In this document: one piece after another, positions 21,817-29,377 of the stretch
How the letters are laid out: each line of letters opens with the position of its first letter
Position numbering within the stretch: the first letter of the stretch is position 1
Source of the DNA: Chloroflexota bacterium
GTDB lineage: Bacteria; Chloroflexota; Dormibacteria; Dormibacterales; Dormibacteraceae
Reading direction: 5' to 3'
Assembly: GCA_005881275.1 (NCBI GenBank)
Contig: VBEF01000075.1
Coordinates: forward strand, 1 to 42,264
DNA length: 42,264 nucleotides
The notes under the pieces: generated by a model
The model's database searches: none
What the model was told of the DNA's origin: nothing
What the model saw: the letters and a program-made list of their open reading frames with translations, nothing else
Program-made: the position numbers and the translations under genes

Positions 21817-21831
21817 CAAGGCGTCCGAGCG

Positions 21832-22044
21832 CTAGTTCGACTCGGGCACGTCCAGGCGGTCGAAGGTTTCCTTGTTCACGAACTTGAAGAGCTGGAGCGG
21901 CTTGCCGCCCTCGTGCACTTCAGCGATCACCGCGTAGCGCTCCTGGCGCTTGCCGCCGCTTGTGGTGCGAACGCTGCGTCGCTTCTTGAGCTGGTTGTCC
22001 GGGATTTCGACTTTCTGCTTCGTCTTGAGGTTGAAAAACTCCAC
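21832..22044 (-). CDS. Small basic protein, unknown
   Basis: A 70-aa protein starting at GTG 22044 with an AGGAGG Shine-Dalgarno six bases upstream, one of the best in the window. The sequence is MEFFNLKTKQKVEIPD, a basic patch (KKRRSVRTTSGGKRQ, 20-34), then beta-strand-like segments ending in FKFVNKETFDRLD. This looks like a small beta-barrel domain that could bind nucleic acid or protein. I do not recognise a named family. The stretch 22045-22209 upstream holds no gene that I can support. Confidence 0.65.
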   Translation of the reverse strand: MEFFNLKTKQKVEIPDNQLKKRRSVRTTSGGKRQERYAVIAEVHEGGKPLQLFKFVNKETFDRLDVPESN

Positions 22045-22209
22045 TGGCCGCCTCCTCGTGAATTGAACTGACGCCGACCCACAATACCCTGTCGAGCCGG
22101 GGGCGCGCCAGGCCGCCCCGACGCGTCCAAGTTGGAGAAGTGATCTCGAAGGCTCCGTTCGGGCGTACCGGGCTCTCCTGACGAGGACCGACGCCGACCC
22201 GCTTTTCGT

Positions 22210-22650
22210 CTACGCGCGATCGCGCATGCGGTAGCCGCGCGAGGGGCTCCACGACTCGATCACCAGGCGGTTGCGAGCCTCGTTGAGCCGCGTGACGACC
22301 ACCTCATCGATGTCGATGCGAAACGAATGGGCGTCGCTCTCGGATGCGACCTCGACCGCCCTCCCTGCGACCTTTGCCTCGCCGCGCCACGCGCCGCCCC
22401 TCGTCGGGTCGTGTGTCGGGCCGTGGATCGCCACGCGCGGATCACGCAGCAGGTCTTTGGCCTTGACCGCCAGCGGCATCGATCCGATCTGCAGCTCCTC
22501 ATCCGAAAACTGCACCTCCGTGCCGCTGATCCGCGGCGACCCGTCGCTCCGCAGCGTCGCCATCGTCAGGTGCTTGCGCGAGGACATCAGCTTGCGAACA
22601 CGCCTTGCGAAATCCGGTTGCGCCGTCTCGAATTCGGCCCACGAGGCCAT
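22210..22650 (-). CDS. Pyridoxamine 5'-phosphate oxidase-family FMN/F420-binding protein
   Basis: A 146-aa split-barrel flavin-binding protein. The core is SSRKHLTMATLRSDGSPRISGTEV (about 23-46, given as positions), GSMPLAVKAKDLLRDPRVAIHG (about 56-77) and a C-terminal VVVTRLNEARNRLVIESWSP. This pattern matches PNPOx-like and F420-dependent (DDN-like) small oxidoreductases more than true PdxH. The frame extends upstream, but ATG 22650 (MASWAEFE) fits the family start; residues before it lack homology. Cofactor (FMN versus F420) is not decidable. Confidence 0.8.
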   Translation of the reverse strand: MASWAEFETAQPDFARRVRKLMSSRKHLTMATLRSDGSPRISGTEVQFSDEELQIGSMPLAVKAKDLLRDPRVAIHGPTHDPTRGGAWRGEAKVAGRAVEVASESDAHSFRIDIDEVVVTRLNEARNRLVIESWSPSRGYRMRDRA

Positions 22651-22759
22651 GCCGCTCAGCAGGCGATGGAGGCGAAGGCAAACGCGGCCGCGAAGGCACT
22701 TGACCGCATCAAACCCAAACGTCCAAGCCGACCCGACTACCCGTACCCTGAAGTCGCGC

Positions 22760-23503
22760 ATGGGAGAGCCCGGCCCGGCGGCCGCAAGCCCGGAGAACGC
22801 CGTCGCGGCGAATCTCTTCGAGGATCTGCCGCCGCGCTACGACCGCCTGACCGAGGTCCTGTCGCTGGGCCAGAACGGCCGGTGGCGTCGCGAGCTGGTT
22901 CGTCATCTCGCTCGTTTCAAGCCGCGACGCATCCTGGACGTGGCGACTGGCACGGCCGGGGTTGCCATCGCGCTCGCCAATGCGACGGATGCAGACATCG
23001 TCGGGATAGACATCAGCGAGCCGATGCTCGACCGCGGCCGCCGGCGCGTCTACGACGCCGGGCTCGACCAGCGGATCAGGCTGCGGCTTGGGCGAGCCGA
23101 GGAGCTGCCCTTTCCAGACGCCTCCTTTGACGCGGTGTCATTCACGTACCTGCTGCGTTATGTCGCGGATCCGGCCGCGACGCTGGCCGAGCTCGGTCGG
23201 GTCCTACGCCCGGCGGGGGGGATGGCGAGCCTGGACTTCTACGTGCCGCCGATCGCCGTGTGGCGCGCCGGCTGGCGCCTGTACACGCGCCTCCTGATGC
23301 CGTCGGCCGGATTCGCGCTCGGAGGTCGCGCGTGGTGGAAGGCGGGGCGGTTTCTCGGTCCGAGCATCGAAGACTTCTACCGCCGCTGGCCGCGCCACCG
23401 CCTGTACGAGGCGTGGCGCGAAGCGGGCCTGGTCGACGTCGAAGAACGCATCCTGAGCCTCGGCGGCGGCTACGTGATGCGGGGCCGGAAGCACCATGCC
23501 TGA
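22760..23503 (+). CDS. UbiE/MenG-type SAM-dependent methyltransferase
   Basis: A 247-aa class I methyltransferase of the UbiE/COQ5 family, which C-methylates (demethyl)menaquinone or ubiquinone precursors. The N-terminus NLFEDLPPRYDRLTEVLSLG (18-37) resembles the UbiE start. The SAM motif is ILDVATGTAGVAIAL (58-72), with GIDISEPML and SFDAVSFTYLLRYVADP following. The C-terminal GGGYVMRGRK diverges from canonical MenG. TACCCT lies ten bases before the ATG. The next gene overlaps by eight bases and encodes a UbiA-like membrane protein, consistent with a quinone or prenyl-lipid step. Confidence 0.8.
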   Translation: MGEPGPAAASPENAVAANLFEDLPPRYDRLTEVLSLGQNGRWRRELVRHLARFKPRRILDVATGTAGVAIALANATDADIVGIDISEPMLDRGRRRVYDAGLDQRIRLRLGRAEELPFPDASFDAVSFTYLLRYVADPAATLAELGRVLRPAGGMASLDFYVPPIAVWRAGWRLYTRLLMPSAGFALGGRAWWKAGRFLGPSIEDFYRRWPRHRLYEAWREAGLVDVEERILSLGGGYVMRGRKHHA

Positions 23504-24236
23504 TGCTCCGACCCTCGCGCCTGCGTACTACGCGACTCGCGCGAGAGGTTGGCGCCGCGACATCTGGGCGCTGCTGCACCCGCCGTACACGGCATGGCAC
23601 CTCTCCTACGTCTTGCTTGGGGCCGGCCTGGCGGCGAGACTCGACGTCGCACGGCTGGTCGCCACGCTGCTCGCTTTTTTTCTTGCCGTTGGCGTTTCCG
23701 CGCACGCGCTCGATGAGCTGCGCGGACGGCCGCTGCAGACCGAATTGCCGGGAACTTTCCTGTGGACCGCCGCGATCATGGGGCTCGCCGGCGCGGTCGC
23801 ACTGGGTCTTGCGGGGGTATCGGCCCTCGGCATCGGACTCCTGCCCTTCATCGCGGCCGGTGTCCTGTTCGTGTTTGCCTACAACCTCGAGCTCCTCGGC
23901 GGACGTCTCCACGGCGACTACTGGTTTGCACTGTCGTGGGGAGCCTTTCCGGTTGTGACCGCCTATTTCGCGCAGACAGGTCGGATCTCAGTCGGGGCGT
24001 TCGCGGTGGCCGCTGCCGCCTATGCGCTGGCTTACGGACAGCGCGCTCTGAGCACGCCGGCGCGCCAGCTGCGCCGGAAGACGCGTTCGGTCTCTGGAAC
24101 GTTGATCCTCAACGACGGCTCCGAGCAGCATCTCGACGAGCCCGCCTTGCTCAGGCCGCTCGAGCTCGCCCTGCGAGCGTTTTCGTGGGGCGTCGTTCTG
24201 CTCGGGCTTGGACTTATCGCGTCGAAGGTTCTCTAG
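23496..24236 (+). CDS. UbiA-like polytopic membrane protein
   Basis: A 246-aa integral membrane protein with about six to seven hydrophobic segments. HALDELRGRPLQTELPG (about 70-86) resembles the R-x-RPL end of the first Asp-rich motif of UbiA prenyltransferases. The full NDxxDxxxD signature is missing and replaced by a shortened DE. YNLELLGGRLHGDYWFAL (about 128-145) occupies the second-motif position. It may be a diverged prenyltransferase or a non-catalytic relative. Translational coupling to the UbiE-like gene supports a quinone or lipid role. Confidence 0.55.
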   Translation: MPDAPTLAPAYYATRARGWRRDIWALLHPPYTAWHLSYVLLGAGLAARLDVARLVATLLAFFLAVGVSAHALDELRGRPLQTELPGTFLWTAAIMGLAGAVALGLAGVSALGIGLLPFIAAGVLFVFAYNLELLGGRLHGDYWFALSWGAFPVVTAYFAQTGRISVGAFAVAAAAYALAYGQRALSTPARQLRRKTRSVSGTLILNDGSEQHLDEPALLRPLELALRAFSWGVVLLGLGLIASKVL

Positions 24237-25756
24237 ACCGGGAACACGCCGTGCTTGCGCTCCACGCGCTTTTCGGCGTGCGTGGCGTAAGCGCGAAAGC
24301 GCACGATCAGCGTCTCCCGAAGCTGCTCGGGCTCCACCACATCGTCGACGATCAGGTTGGCCGCGAGCTTGTAGAGGTCGACGTTCTCGCGGTACTCATC
24401 TTCGAGCTGCTTGCGGCGAGCCTCGCGCTGGTCCTCGGGCAGCTCGGCCAGCTTGTTGTAGAAAACGGCATTGACGGCGGGCTCCGGACCCATGACCGCG
24501 ATCTGCGCGGAAGGAAGCGCTATCACCGCGTCAGAGTCGAACGCCGGTCCCGCCATCGCGTACAGGCCCGCCCCGTAAGCCTTGCGCACAATGACCGAGA
24601 TCTTCGGCACGGTCGCCTCCGAGACCGCGCTGATCATCTTCGCGCCATGCCGGATGATGCCCCGCTTCTCGACGTCGGTACCGATCATGAAACCAGGCAC
24701 GTCGGCGAGGAAGAGCAGCGGAATCTCAAACGCGTCGCACAGCCAGATGAAGCGCGCCGCTTTGTCAGCCGAATCGTTGAACAGCACTCCGCCTTTTTGC
24801 ATCGGCTGGTTGGCGACGATTCCCACGGGCTGGCCGCCCAGCCGAGCGAACCCGGTCAGCAGCTCCCTGGCGAACAGCTTTTTGATCTCGACCCAGCTGC
24901 CCTCGTCGATGAGCGCATCTATCACCTTGCGCATGTCATAGCCGCGGTTCGGCTCTTCGGGGATCAAATCGCTGATCGGCTTAGGGCTGGGCCGCGCCTC
25001 TCTTGCGTCGCAGTGCGCCGGCTTCTCGCCGGTTCGCTGCGGCATGTAACGGAAATAGGCCTTCGCGAACTCGATCGCTCCCTTGTCGTCGTCCACCAGC
25101 GCATCCCCAAGGCCGCTGTCGGTGGCATGCATCCGAGCGCCGCCCAGCTCCTCGAGCGACACTTTCTCGCCGACCACGACCTCGACCATGCGCGGAGAGC
25201 CGAGGTACATCGAGGCGTTGCCTTCGACCATGATCACGACGTCGCAGAAAGCAGGGATGTAGGCACCGCCTGCCGCCGACGGACCGAACAGCATGCAGAT
25301 CTGTGGCACCACGCCCGACAGCTGCACCTCGTTGAAGAAGATGCGCCCCGCATGGCGCCGGCCGGGGAACATTTCGATCTGGTCGGTGATGCGCGCACCT
25401 GCTGAATCGACAAGGTAGAAGAGGGGCACCCTGATTCGGCCTGCCGTCTCCTGGATTCGGATGATCTTCTCCACCGTCCGCGCACCCCAGCTGCCGGCCT
25501 TCACGGTCGGATCGTTCGCCATCACGGCGACCTGCCGGCCTTCGATCGTGCCGAGCCCGGTCACGACGCCATCCGCCGGAAGCTCCTCGGCAAGGACGTT
25601 GGCGAAAAGCCCGTCCTCGACAAACGAATCCTTGTCGAGCAGCAGGTCAAGGCGCTCGCGCGCGGTGAGCTTGTGCTGCTCGCGCAGCTTGGGCAGGTAT
25701 CGCGTTCCACCTTTCAGCGCTTTGCCGCGTAGCTCACGCTGCCGGGAATCAGCCAC
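24233..25756 (-). CDS. Acyl-CoA carboxylase, carboxyltransferase (beta) subunit
   Basis: A 507-aa carboxyltransferase of the PccB/AccD family that moves CO2 from biotin to an acyl-CoA such as propionyl-CoA. Seen are the N-terminal LTARERLDLLLD (30-41), the first crotonase half with oxyanion segment FGPSAAGGAYIPAF (about 157-170), and the second half with DVPGFMIGTDVEKRGIIRHG and VIVRKAYGAGLYAMAG. GPEPAVNAVF lies near the C-terminus. Length and order are normal. No biotin carboxylase alpha subunit is adjacent. It follows the enoyl-CoA hydratase gene by three bases and probably shares its transcript. Confidence 0.95.
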   Translation of the reverse strand: MADSRQRELRGKALKGGTRYLPKLREQHKLTARERLDLLLDKDSFVEDGLFANVLAEELPADGVVTGLGTIEGRQVAVMANDPTVKAGSWGARTVEKIIRIQETAGRIRVPLFYLVDSAGARITDQIEMFPGRRHAGRIFFNEVQLSGVVPQICMLFGPSAAGGAYIPAFCDVVIMVEGNASMYLGSPRMVEVVVGEKVSLEELGGARMHATDSGLGDALVDDDKGAIEFAKAYFRYMPQRTGEKPAHCDAREARPSPKPISDLIPEEPNRGYDMRKVIDALIDEGSWVEIKKLFARELLTGFARLGGQPVGIVANQPMQKGGVLFNDSADKAARFIWLCDAFEIPLLFLADVPGFMIGTDVEKRGIIRHGAKMISAVSEATVPKISVIVRKAYGAGLYAMAGPAFDSDAVIALPSAQIAVMGPEPAVNAVFYNKLAELPEDQREARRKQLEDEYRENVDLYKLAANLIVDDVVEPEQLRETLIVRFRAYATHAEKRVERKHGVFPV

Positions 25757-25759
25757 CAG

Positions 25760-26524
25760 TCACCGGCCCTTGAAGTCAGGCTCTCGTTTCTCGAAGAAGG
25801 CCTTGATGCCCTCTTTCGAATCCTCTGTCTGCGACACCAGCAGGAACTGGCCGTGCAGATAGTGGAGCGCGGCGCGAAAGTCCATGTCCTCCTGGCGGTA
25901 GAACGAATCTCGACCCAGCCGCATCGCGATCGGCGATTTCCTGGCGAGCTGCTTCGCGATCTCATTCACCGTTGGATCGAGCTGGTCGTGGGCCACGACG
26001 CGGTTGATCACGCCGAGCGACTGCAGCTGGATGGCGGTCCAGCGGTCACCGAGCATCTCCATCTCCAGCAGCACCTTGCGGGGGATGTTCCGGGAGAGGA
26101 TGGCCTGGATCATCATCGGCCAGATCCCGACGTTGATCTCCGGCGTGCCGAACGTCGCCGTGTCGATGGAGACGAGGATGTCGCAGGAGCAGGCCAGGCC
26201 GAGGCCGCCTGCGAGCGCGTGGCCGTTGATGCGGCCGACGATCGGCTTGCCGAGCTCGGCCATGAGGATGAACAGTTCGACGAAAAGGTCTCGGCTCCGG
26301 TAGCGCTCGAGGCCCGTCATCTCCCCGTCGAAGCTGCTGAGGTCGGCGCCCGCACAGAAAACGCGGCCAGCCCCCGTCAGGACGACGACCCGGACGTCGG
26401 TCTCCTGCCGGCACCATCGCAAGGCGGCGGCGAGATCCCGCAGCATCGTCGCCGAGAGAGGGTTGCGCTGGTCGGGACGGTTGAGGGTGACGGTCGCGAT
26501 GTGACCATCCGCGGCAAGAAGCAC
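25760..26524 (-). CDS. Enoyl-CoA hydratase/isomerase family protein
   Basis: A 254-aa crotonase-fold enzyme acting on acyl-CoA thioesters. IATVTLNRPDQRNPLS at the N-terminus, oxyanion-hole FCAGADLSSF (about 56-65) and GHALAGGLGLACSCDILVS (about 102-120) are diagnostic. The usual catalytic Glu is not clear at the second position (FGTPEINVGIWP has the family EINVG Glu). The start is uncertain: GTG 26524 is listed, but homology-like residues (AEKPSLEQ) precede it back to a CTG at 26551 just after an in-frame TGA. This start region is exactly where the truncated mntP ends. Confidence 0.9.
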   Translation of the reverse strand: MLLAADGHIATVTLNRPDQRNPLSATMLRDLAAALRWCRQETDVRVVVLTGAGRVFCAGADLSSFDGEMTGLERYRSRDLFVELFILMAELGKPIVGRINGHALAGGLGLACSCDILVSIDTATFGTPEINVGIWPMMIQAILSRNIPRKVLLEMEMLGDRWTAIQLQSLGVINRVVAHDQLDPTVNEIAKQLARKSPIAMRLGRDSFYRQEDMDFRAALHYLHGQFLLVSQTEDSKEGIKAFFEKREPDFKGR

Positions 26525-26548
26525 CTGCTCGAGGCTCGGTTTCTCGGC

Positions 26549-26957
26549 CAGTCACTGCCGCCAGCCAGATGTCGACGGGGTAAACCGCCAGCGCAAATCC
26601 CACGGCCAGGTTGTCGATGCTGAGCGCGAGCGCCGTGACCAGCAGGCTCCGGGCGGTCATCTCCGTGTGCTGGGTCTGGTCTTTCTTGAGGAACCGCTCG
26701 TGGAAGATCGTGTAGCCGCCCGTCAGGATCAGGATCGCTCCGCCGACGTACTTCCCGTAGCCGCCGAACAACCAGGCCACCTGATGCCCGAGAAGGAGCC
26801 CGATCGCGGGCATCAACGCCTCAAAGAACCCGAACGCGAGCCCAACCCGGATCCGCGTCTTGACGTCGATCCCGCTGAGGCCGATTCCGATCGCGCCGGC
26901 GAAGTTGCTCAGGCCGACGGAGACGCTGACCAGAAGTAGGCTGAGGAGCGCGTGCAC
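26549..26957 (-). pseudogene. mntP: MntP-like manganese efflux pump, 3'-truncated
   Basis: The first about 137 codons encode four or so membrane segments of the MntP family: LLLVSVSVGLSNFAGAIGIG, a second and third segment to GGYGKYVGGAILILTGGY, and LVTALALSIDNLAVGFALAV with the TM4 SxD motif. MntP proteins normally have about 185-190 residues and two more helices. Here family similarity stops at DIWLAAVTG, where the enoyl-CoA hydratase gene begins. The frame stays open to 26046, but that part is out-of-frame hydratase sequence. It has its own leaderless-type -10, so it may still be transcribed. Confidence 0.72.
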
Positions 26958-26963
26958 CGGCTA

Positions 26964-26969
26964 AGTGTA
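26964..26969 (-). promoter_or_regulatory. -10 element TACACT for leaderless mntP remnant
   Basis: TACACT on the minus strand ends six bases before GTG 26957. This promoter would also serve the downstream enoyl-CoA hydratase and carboxylase genes, for which no other promoter is evident. Confidence 0.5.
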
Positions 26970-26975
26970 TTGAGG

Positions 26976-27121
26976 CTACAAAAGGCCGCCAGGCGTCAAG
27001 GTGTTAGGCGATATGACCGCACTCTTTAACAAAAATACTTTGCCTGCCCCATTAGGGCCCATCAGAATTGCACCGAACCTGCAATCGATCCTGTCACCCA
27101 AAGTTAGGCTCGCAATCGCTT
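26976..27121 (-). pseudogene. Fossil of an ABC-type ATPase N-terminus
   Basis: A 47-codon stop-to-stop frame reading GDRIDCRFGAILMGPNGAGK then VFLLKSA. GPNGAGK (27041-27059) is a Walker A as in ABC ATPases, preceded by the usual beta-strand, but the Ser/Thr after Lys is Val. There is no start, no Walker B and no continuation. The stretch is more AT-rich than its surroundings. It occupies most of the mntP-hspR intergenic space, which otherwise holds no recognisable gene. Confidence 0.45.
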
Positions 27122-27152
27122 AAACCAGACAATTCGCCCACCCCAGAAAGCC

Positions 27153-27518
27153 ATGAAGGTCAAGTCACGCGACGCATTCGCGACCTCGGTCGCAGCCACA
27201 CACGACGGCTCGATCGATCTCGACAAGCCAATTTTCACGCTCAGCGTGGCCTCCGAGATCCTCGAAGTACATCCCCGCACCCTGATGATGTACGAGCACT
27301 TGAGCATGATTTCGCCCAAGCGCACCGTTACCAATCGCAGGCGCTACTCGCGCCGAGACGTGATGAAGCTACAGGCCATCCAGACATTGACAAGGGAGCA
27401 TCACGTCAATCTCGCTGGTGTTCGCTACATCCTCGCGCTGCTCAAACGGCTGCAGAACGCGGGAGTAGATGCCCCGGAGGCGCTCAAGAGCGTGGACGTG
27501 ACCCAGCTCGAGCTCTGA
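27153..27518 (+). CDS. hspR: HspR-like MerR-family heat-shock repressor
   Basis: A 121-aa MerR-type winged-helix protein. IFTLSVASEILEVHPRTLMMYEHLSMISPKRT covers about 28-59 with the HTH, then NRRRYSRRDVMKLQAIQTLTREHHVNLAGVRYIL (about 62-95). The NLAGV segment is typical of HspR, which represses dnaK and clpB operons in Actinobacteria and relatives. Usually hspR ends a dnaK-grpE-dnaJ operon; here it is alone. No HAIR-type dyad is visible upstream. A 30-residue N-terminal extension precedes the domain. Confidence 0.82.
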   Translation: MKVKSRDAFATSVAATHDGSIDLDKPIFTLSVASEILEVHPRTLMMYEHLSMISPKRTVTNRRRYSRRDVMKLQAIQTLTREHHVNLAGVRYILALLKRLQNAGVDAPEALKSVDVTQLEL

Positions 27519-27567
27519 GAGGCATCGAGGGAGCCCCGACATCAAGCAAAAACCTGGTTAGAGGGAA

Positions 27568-27762
27568 ATGTCAAAGAAAAGAAGGCGTCTAGAGATCAAG
27601 GTCGACCCGATTCCGGCGATGTACATGGAAGAGACCGCTTCGTGCCCCGTCTGCGGCCGCGACGCCCAGGCGATCGGCCGGCGCCACGTTCAGATCGTAT
27701 TTCGATGCGACGGCTGCAAGGTCGTCTTCAAACGAAACCGCCACTGGCCTTACATCTACTAG
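27568..27762 (+). CDS. Small zinc-ribbon protein
   Basis: A 64-aa protein with two CxxC pairs (Cys26/29 and Cys47/50) forming a zinc ribbon. It has a very basic N-terminus (SKKRRRLEIK) and an aromatic C-terminus (HWPYIY). AGAGGG upstream of ATG 27568 acts as Shine-Dalgarno. Small proteins of this type often bind RNA or ribosomes, but no family is recognised. It lies 49 bases after hspR in the same direction. Confidence 0.65.
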   Translation: MSKKRRRLEIKVDPIPAMYMEETASCPVCGRDAQAIGRRHVQIVFRCDGCKVVFKRNRHWPYIY

Positions 27763-27803
27763 TCCAACCTCGGATCGACTCAACCTCGTAGCCTGAAAGG
27801 GCG

Positions 27804-28883
27804 ATGAGGAGGTTCGGCCGGTCCGCCCTCTACGGCGTTCTTTTCGGTTTGGCGACGGCCGCCGTCGCCGAGGCGGTTCGTCCTCGCGGCGGCACGACGC
27901 TGCTCCTGGACTGGGACGAGGTGCGCCGCACGGCGCGAGCGCGCCTGGACGATCCAACCATGGAGCGCGGCGCGCTTGCCAACTCCGCAATGGGCTACCG
28001 GTCCCACGCCAAGAAACTCGAAAGGCCGTTGCTGAACTTTGTCGGGGGCCTGCCGCGGGGTGCTTCGATGCCCTCGTTCGAGGCTCTGGATCGGCAAGGT
28101 TGGATCGACCTGAACCTCACCATCCTTCGCCGCGTCGTCGATCCCGTGCTCGAGGCTGGGCGCATGCCGAACTCTTTGATCGTCGAGGTCGGCCGGATGG
28201 GCGTCGACCGGTACGTCGGCTACATGCTCGCCTTCCTCAGCCGTCGCGTCCTCGGCCAGTACGACCCTCAGCTGCTGGGCGCGGAGCCGATCGGCGGCGA
28301 GGGACTGTACCTGGTCGAGACGAACGTTGAAGAGTGGCAGCGCCACGCCAACCTGCCGGATGAGGATCTCCGTCGCTGGCTGATCCTCCACGAGATGACC
28401 CACGCTTGGCAGTTCGCCGCTCACCCGTGGTTGCGCCCGTACATGGAGGAGTCGATGAGGGTGCTGATCGACTCCGTCACGCGCAACGGCAACTCGGTTG
28501 CGCGGTTCGCCGCCTTCGCGGGGGTGCTGCCGGCGCAGTGGCGGGTCATGCGTCAGGTTCAGGGCACGATGTCGGTGATCGAGGGCTACAGCAACCTGGT
28601 CATGAACCAGCTCGGCCGGGAGCTCCTGCCGGGGTTCGAGCGCCTCGAGCGGGCCTACCGGGAGCGGAGCTCAGGCAAGAGCGCGCTCGAGGTCCTGATC
28701 TGGAAGCTGACCGGGCTCGATCTCAAGCTCCAGCAGTACCGGCGCGGAGAAGCCTTCTGTCAGGCGGTCTTCGATCGCCACGGGCTGGAGGTCCTGAACC
28801 GGGTGTGGTCCGGACCGGAGTCGATGCCGAAGCTCAACGAGCTGGGCAACCCGGACGCGTGGTACCGCCGGACTTCCGCTTAG
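27804..28883 (+). CDS. DUF2342-family zinc-dependent metalloprotease-like protein
   Basis: A 359-aa zincin-like protein of the family named zinc-dependent metalloprotease or coenzyme F420 biosynthesis-associated protein. The zinc motif HEMTH lies at 196-200 in ILHEMTHAWQFAAHPWL, with a downstream Glu in MSVIEGYSNLVMN (about 256-268) as possible third ligand. No export signal is obvious. The name's link to F420 comes from gene neighbourhoods and is weak; proteolysis is not proven for the family. The PNPOx-like protein at 22210 could also be F420-related. Confidence 0.85.
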   Translation: MRRFGRSALYGVLFGLATAAVAEAVRPRGGTTLLLDWDEVRRTARARLDDPTMERGALANSAMGYRSHAKKLERPLLNFVGGLPRGASMPSFEALDRQGWIDLNLTILRRVVDPVLEAGRMPNSLIVEVGRMGVDRYVGYMLAFLSRRVLGQYDPQLLGAEPIGGEGLYLVETNVEEWQRHANLPDEDLRRWLILHEMTHAWQFAAHPWLRPYMEESMRVLIDSVTRNGNSVARFAAFAGVLPAQWRVMRQVQGTMSVIEGYSNLVMNQLGRELLPGFERLERAYRERSSGKSALEVLIWKLTGLDLKLQQYRRGEAFCQAVFDRHGLEVLNRVWSGPESMPKLNELGNPDAWYRRTSA

Positions 28884-29329
28884 TCCCTCAGCTCTTCCTG
28901 GGCCGTTTCCTCGCTGATCGGCATCACCGCGACCGGCAGGTCGCTGATGTCGAAGTAGCGGATCGGCTTGTTGAGCCGCTTGGCGATCCCGACCTGGACC
29001 TTGACGCCGAGCGACAGCCGTCCGAACACCCACACCTCGTCGCTCCGTGACAGCAGGTTGTTCATCGCTTCGCGCACGACGTCCTTGTCCACGGTGTGCA
29101 TCAGGTAGTAGTCGAACAGCATGAAAGGGCTGACCGGGACCATCCCCGAGTCGAGCACGAACTTCTGGATGTGGGCGCGCCAGTAAAAGCTCCTGTTCGA
29201 CATCGCGACGTAGACGAGCCGCTTCGGATGACGCAGCGTCTCTTCGGCCTGGTCGCGCGCGCTGGGCTTGGTGGTGGGCTGGAAGATGCGCTCGAGGATG
29301 TCCTCGGCCGCTTTGCCGGTAATCGCCAT
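28880..29329 (-). CDS. SLOG/nucleoside-deoxyribosyltransferase-like protein (DUF4406-like)
   Basis: A 149-aa protein. KRLVYVAMSNRSFYWRAHIQKFVLDSGMVPVSPFMLFDY (about 36-74) followed by NLLSRSDEVWVFGRLSLGVKVQVGIAKRLNKPIRYFD (about 91-127) is the Rossmann-like pattern of nucleoside 2-deoxyribosyltransferase-like proteins. The central ...SDEVWVFG strand and a Gly-rich turn are present. The catalytic Asp/Glu pair of true deoxyribosyltransferases is not clear, so it may only bind a nucleotide. An AGGGG Shine-Dalgarno precedes the ATG. It overlaps the convergent DUF2342 gene by four bases. Confidence 0.65.
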   Translation of the reverse strand: MAITGKAAEDILERIFQPTTKPSARDQAEETLRHPKRLVYVAMSNRSFYWRAHIQKFVLDSGMVPVSPFMLFDYYLMHTVDKDVVREAMNNLLSRSDEVWVFGRLSLGVKVQVGIAKRLNKPIRYFDISDLPVAVMPISEETAQEELRD

Positions 29330-29364
29330 CTAACCCCTGGTCGAAAAATTAATTAGGTGGCGGC

Positions 29365-29370
29365 TATCGT
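29365..29370 (+). promoter_or_regulatory. -10 element TATCGT for leaderless SDR gene
   Basis: TATCGT ends seven bases before GTG 29378 and supports that codon over the upstream GTG 29357. Confidence 0.45.
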
Positions 29371-29377
29371 ATCAGTC

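Noticed and set aside
22070-22200. GACGCCGACCC occurring twice 120 bases apart as an attachment or direct repeat
   Set aside because: Eleven GC-rich bases in a short gap are expected by chance here, and no mobile gene is adjacent.
23762-25405. 547-codon plus-strand open frame opposite the acyl-CoA carboxylase gene
   Set aside because: It runs antisense through a certain gene, starts inside the UbiA-like gene and has the Arg/His/Asp-rich composition of GC-rich shadow frames.
26046-26548. Extension of the mntP frame through the enoyl-CoA hydratase gene as a 303-aa fusion
   Set aside because: The extension is hydratase sequence read out of frame (Arg/Pro-rich), not a second domain.
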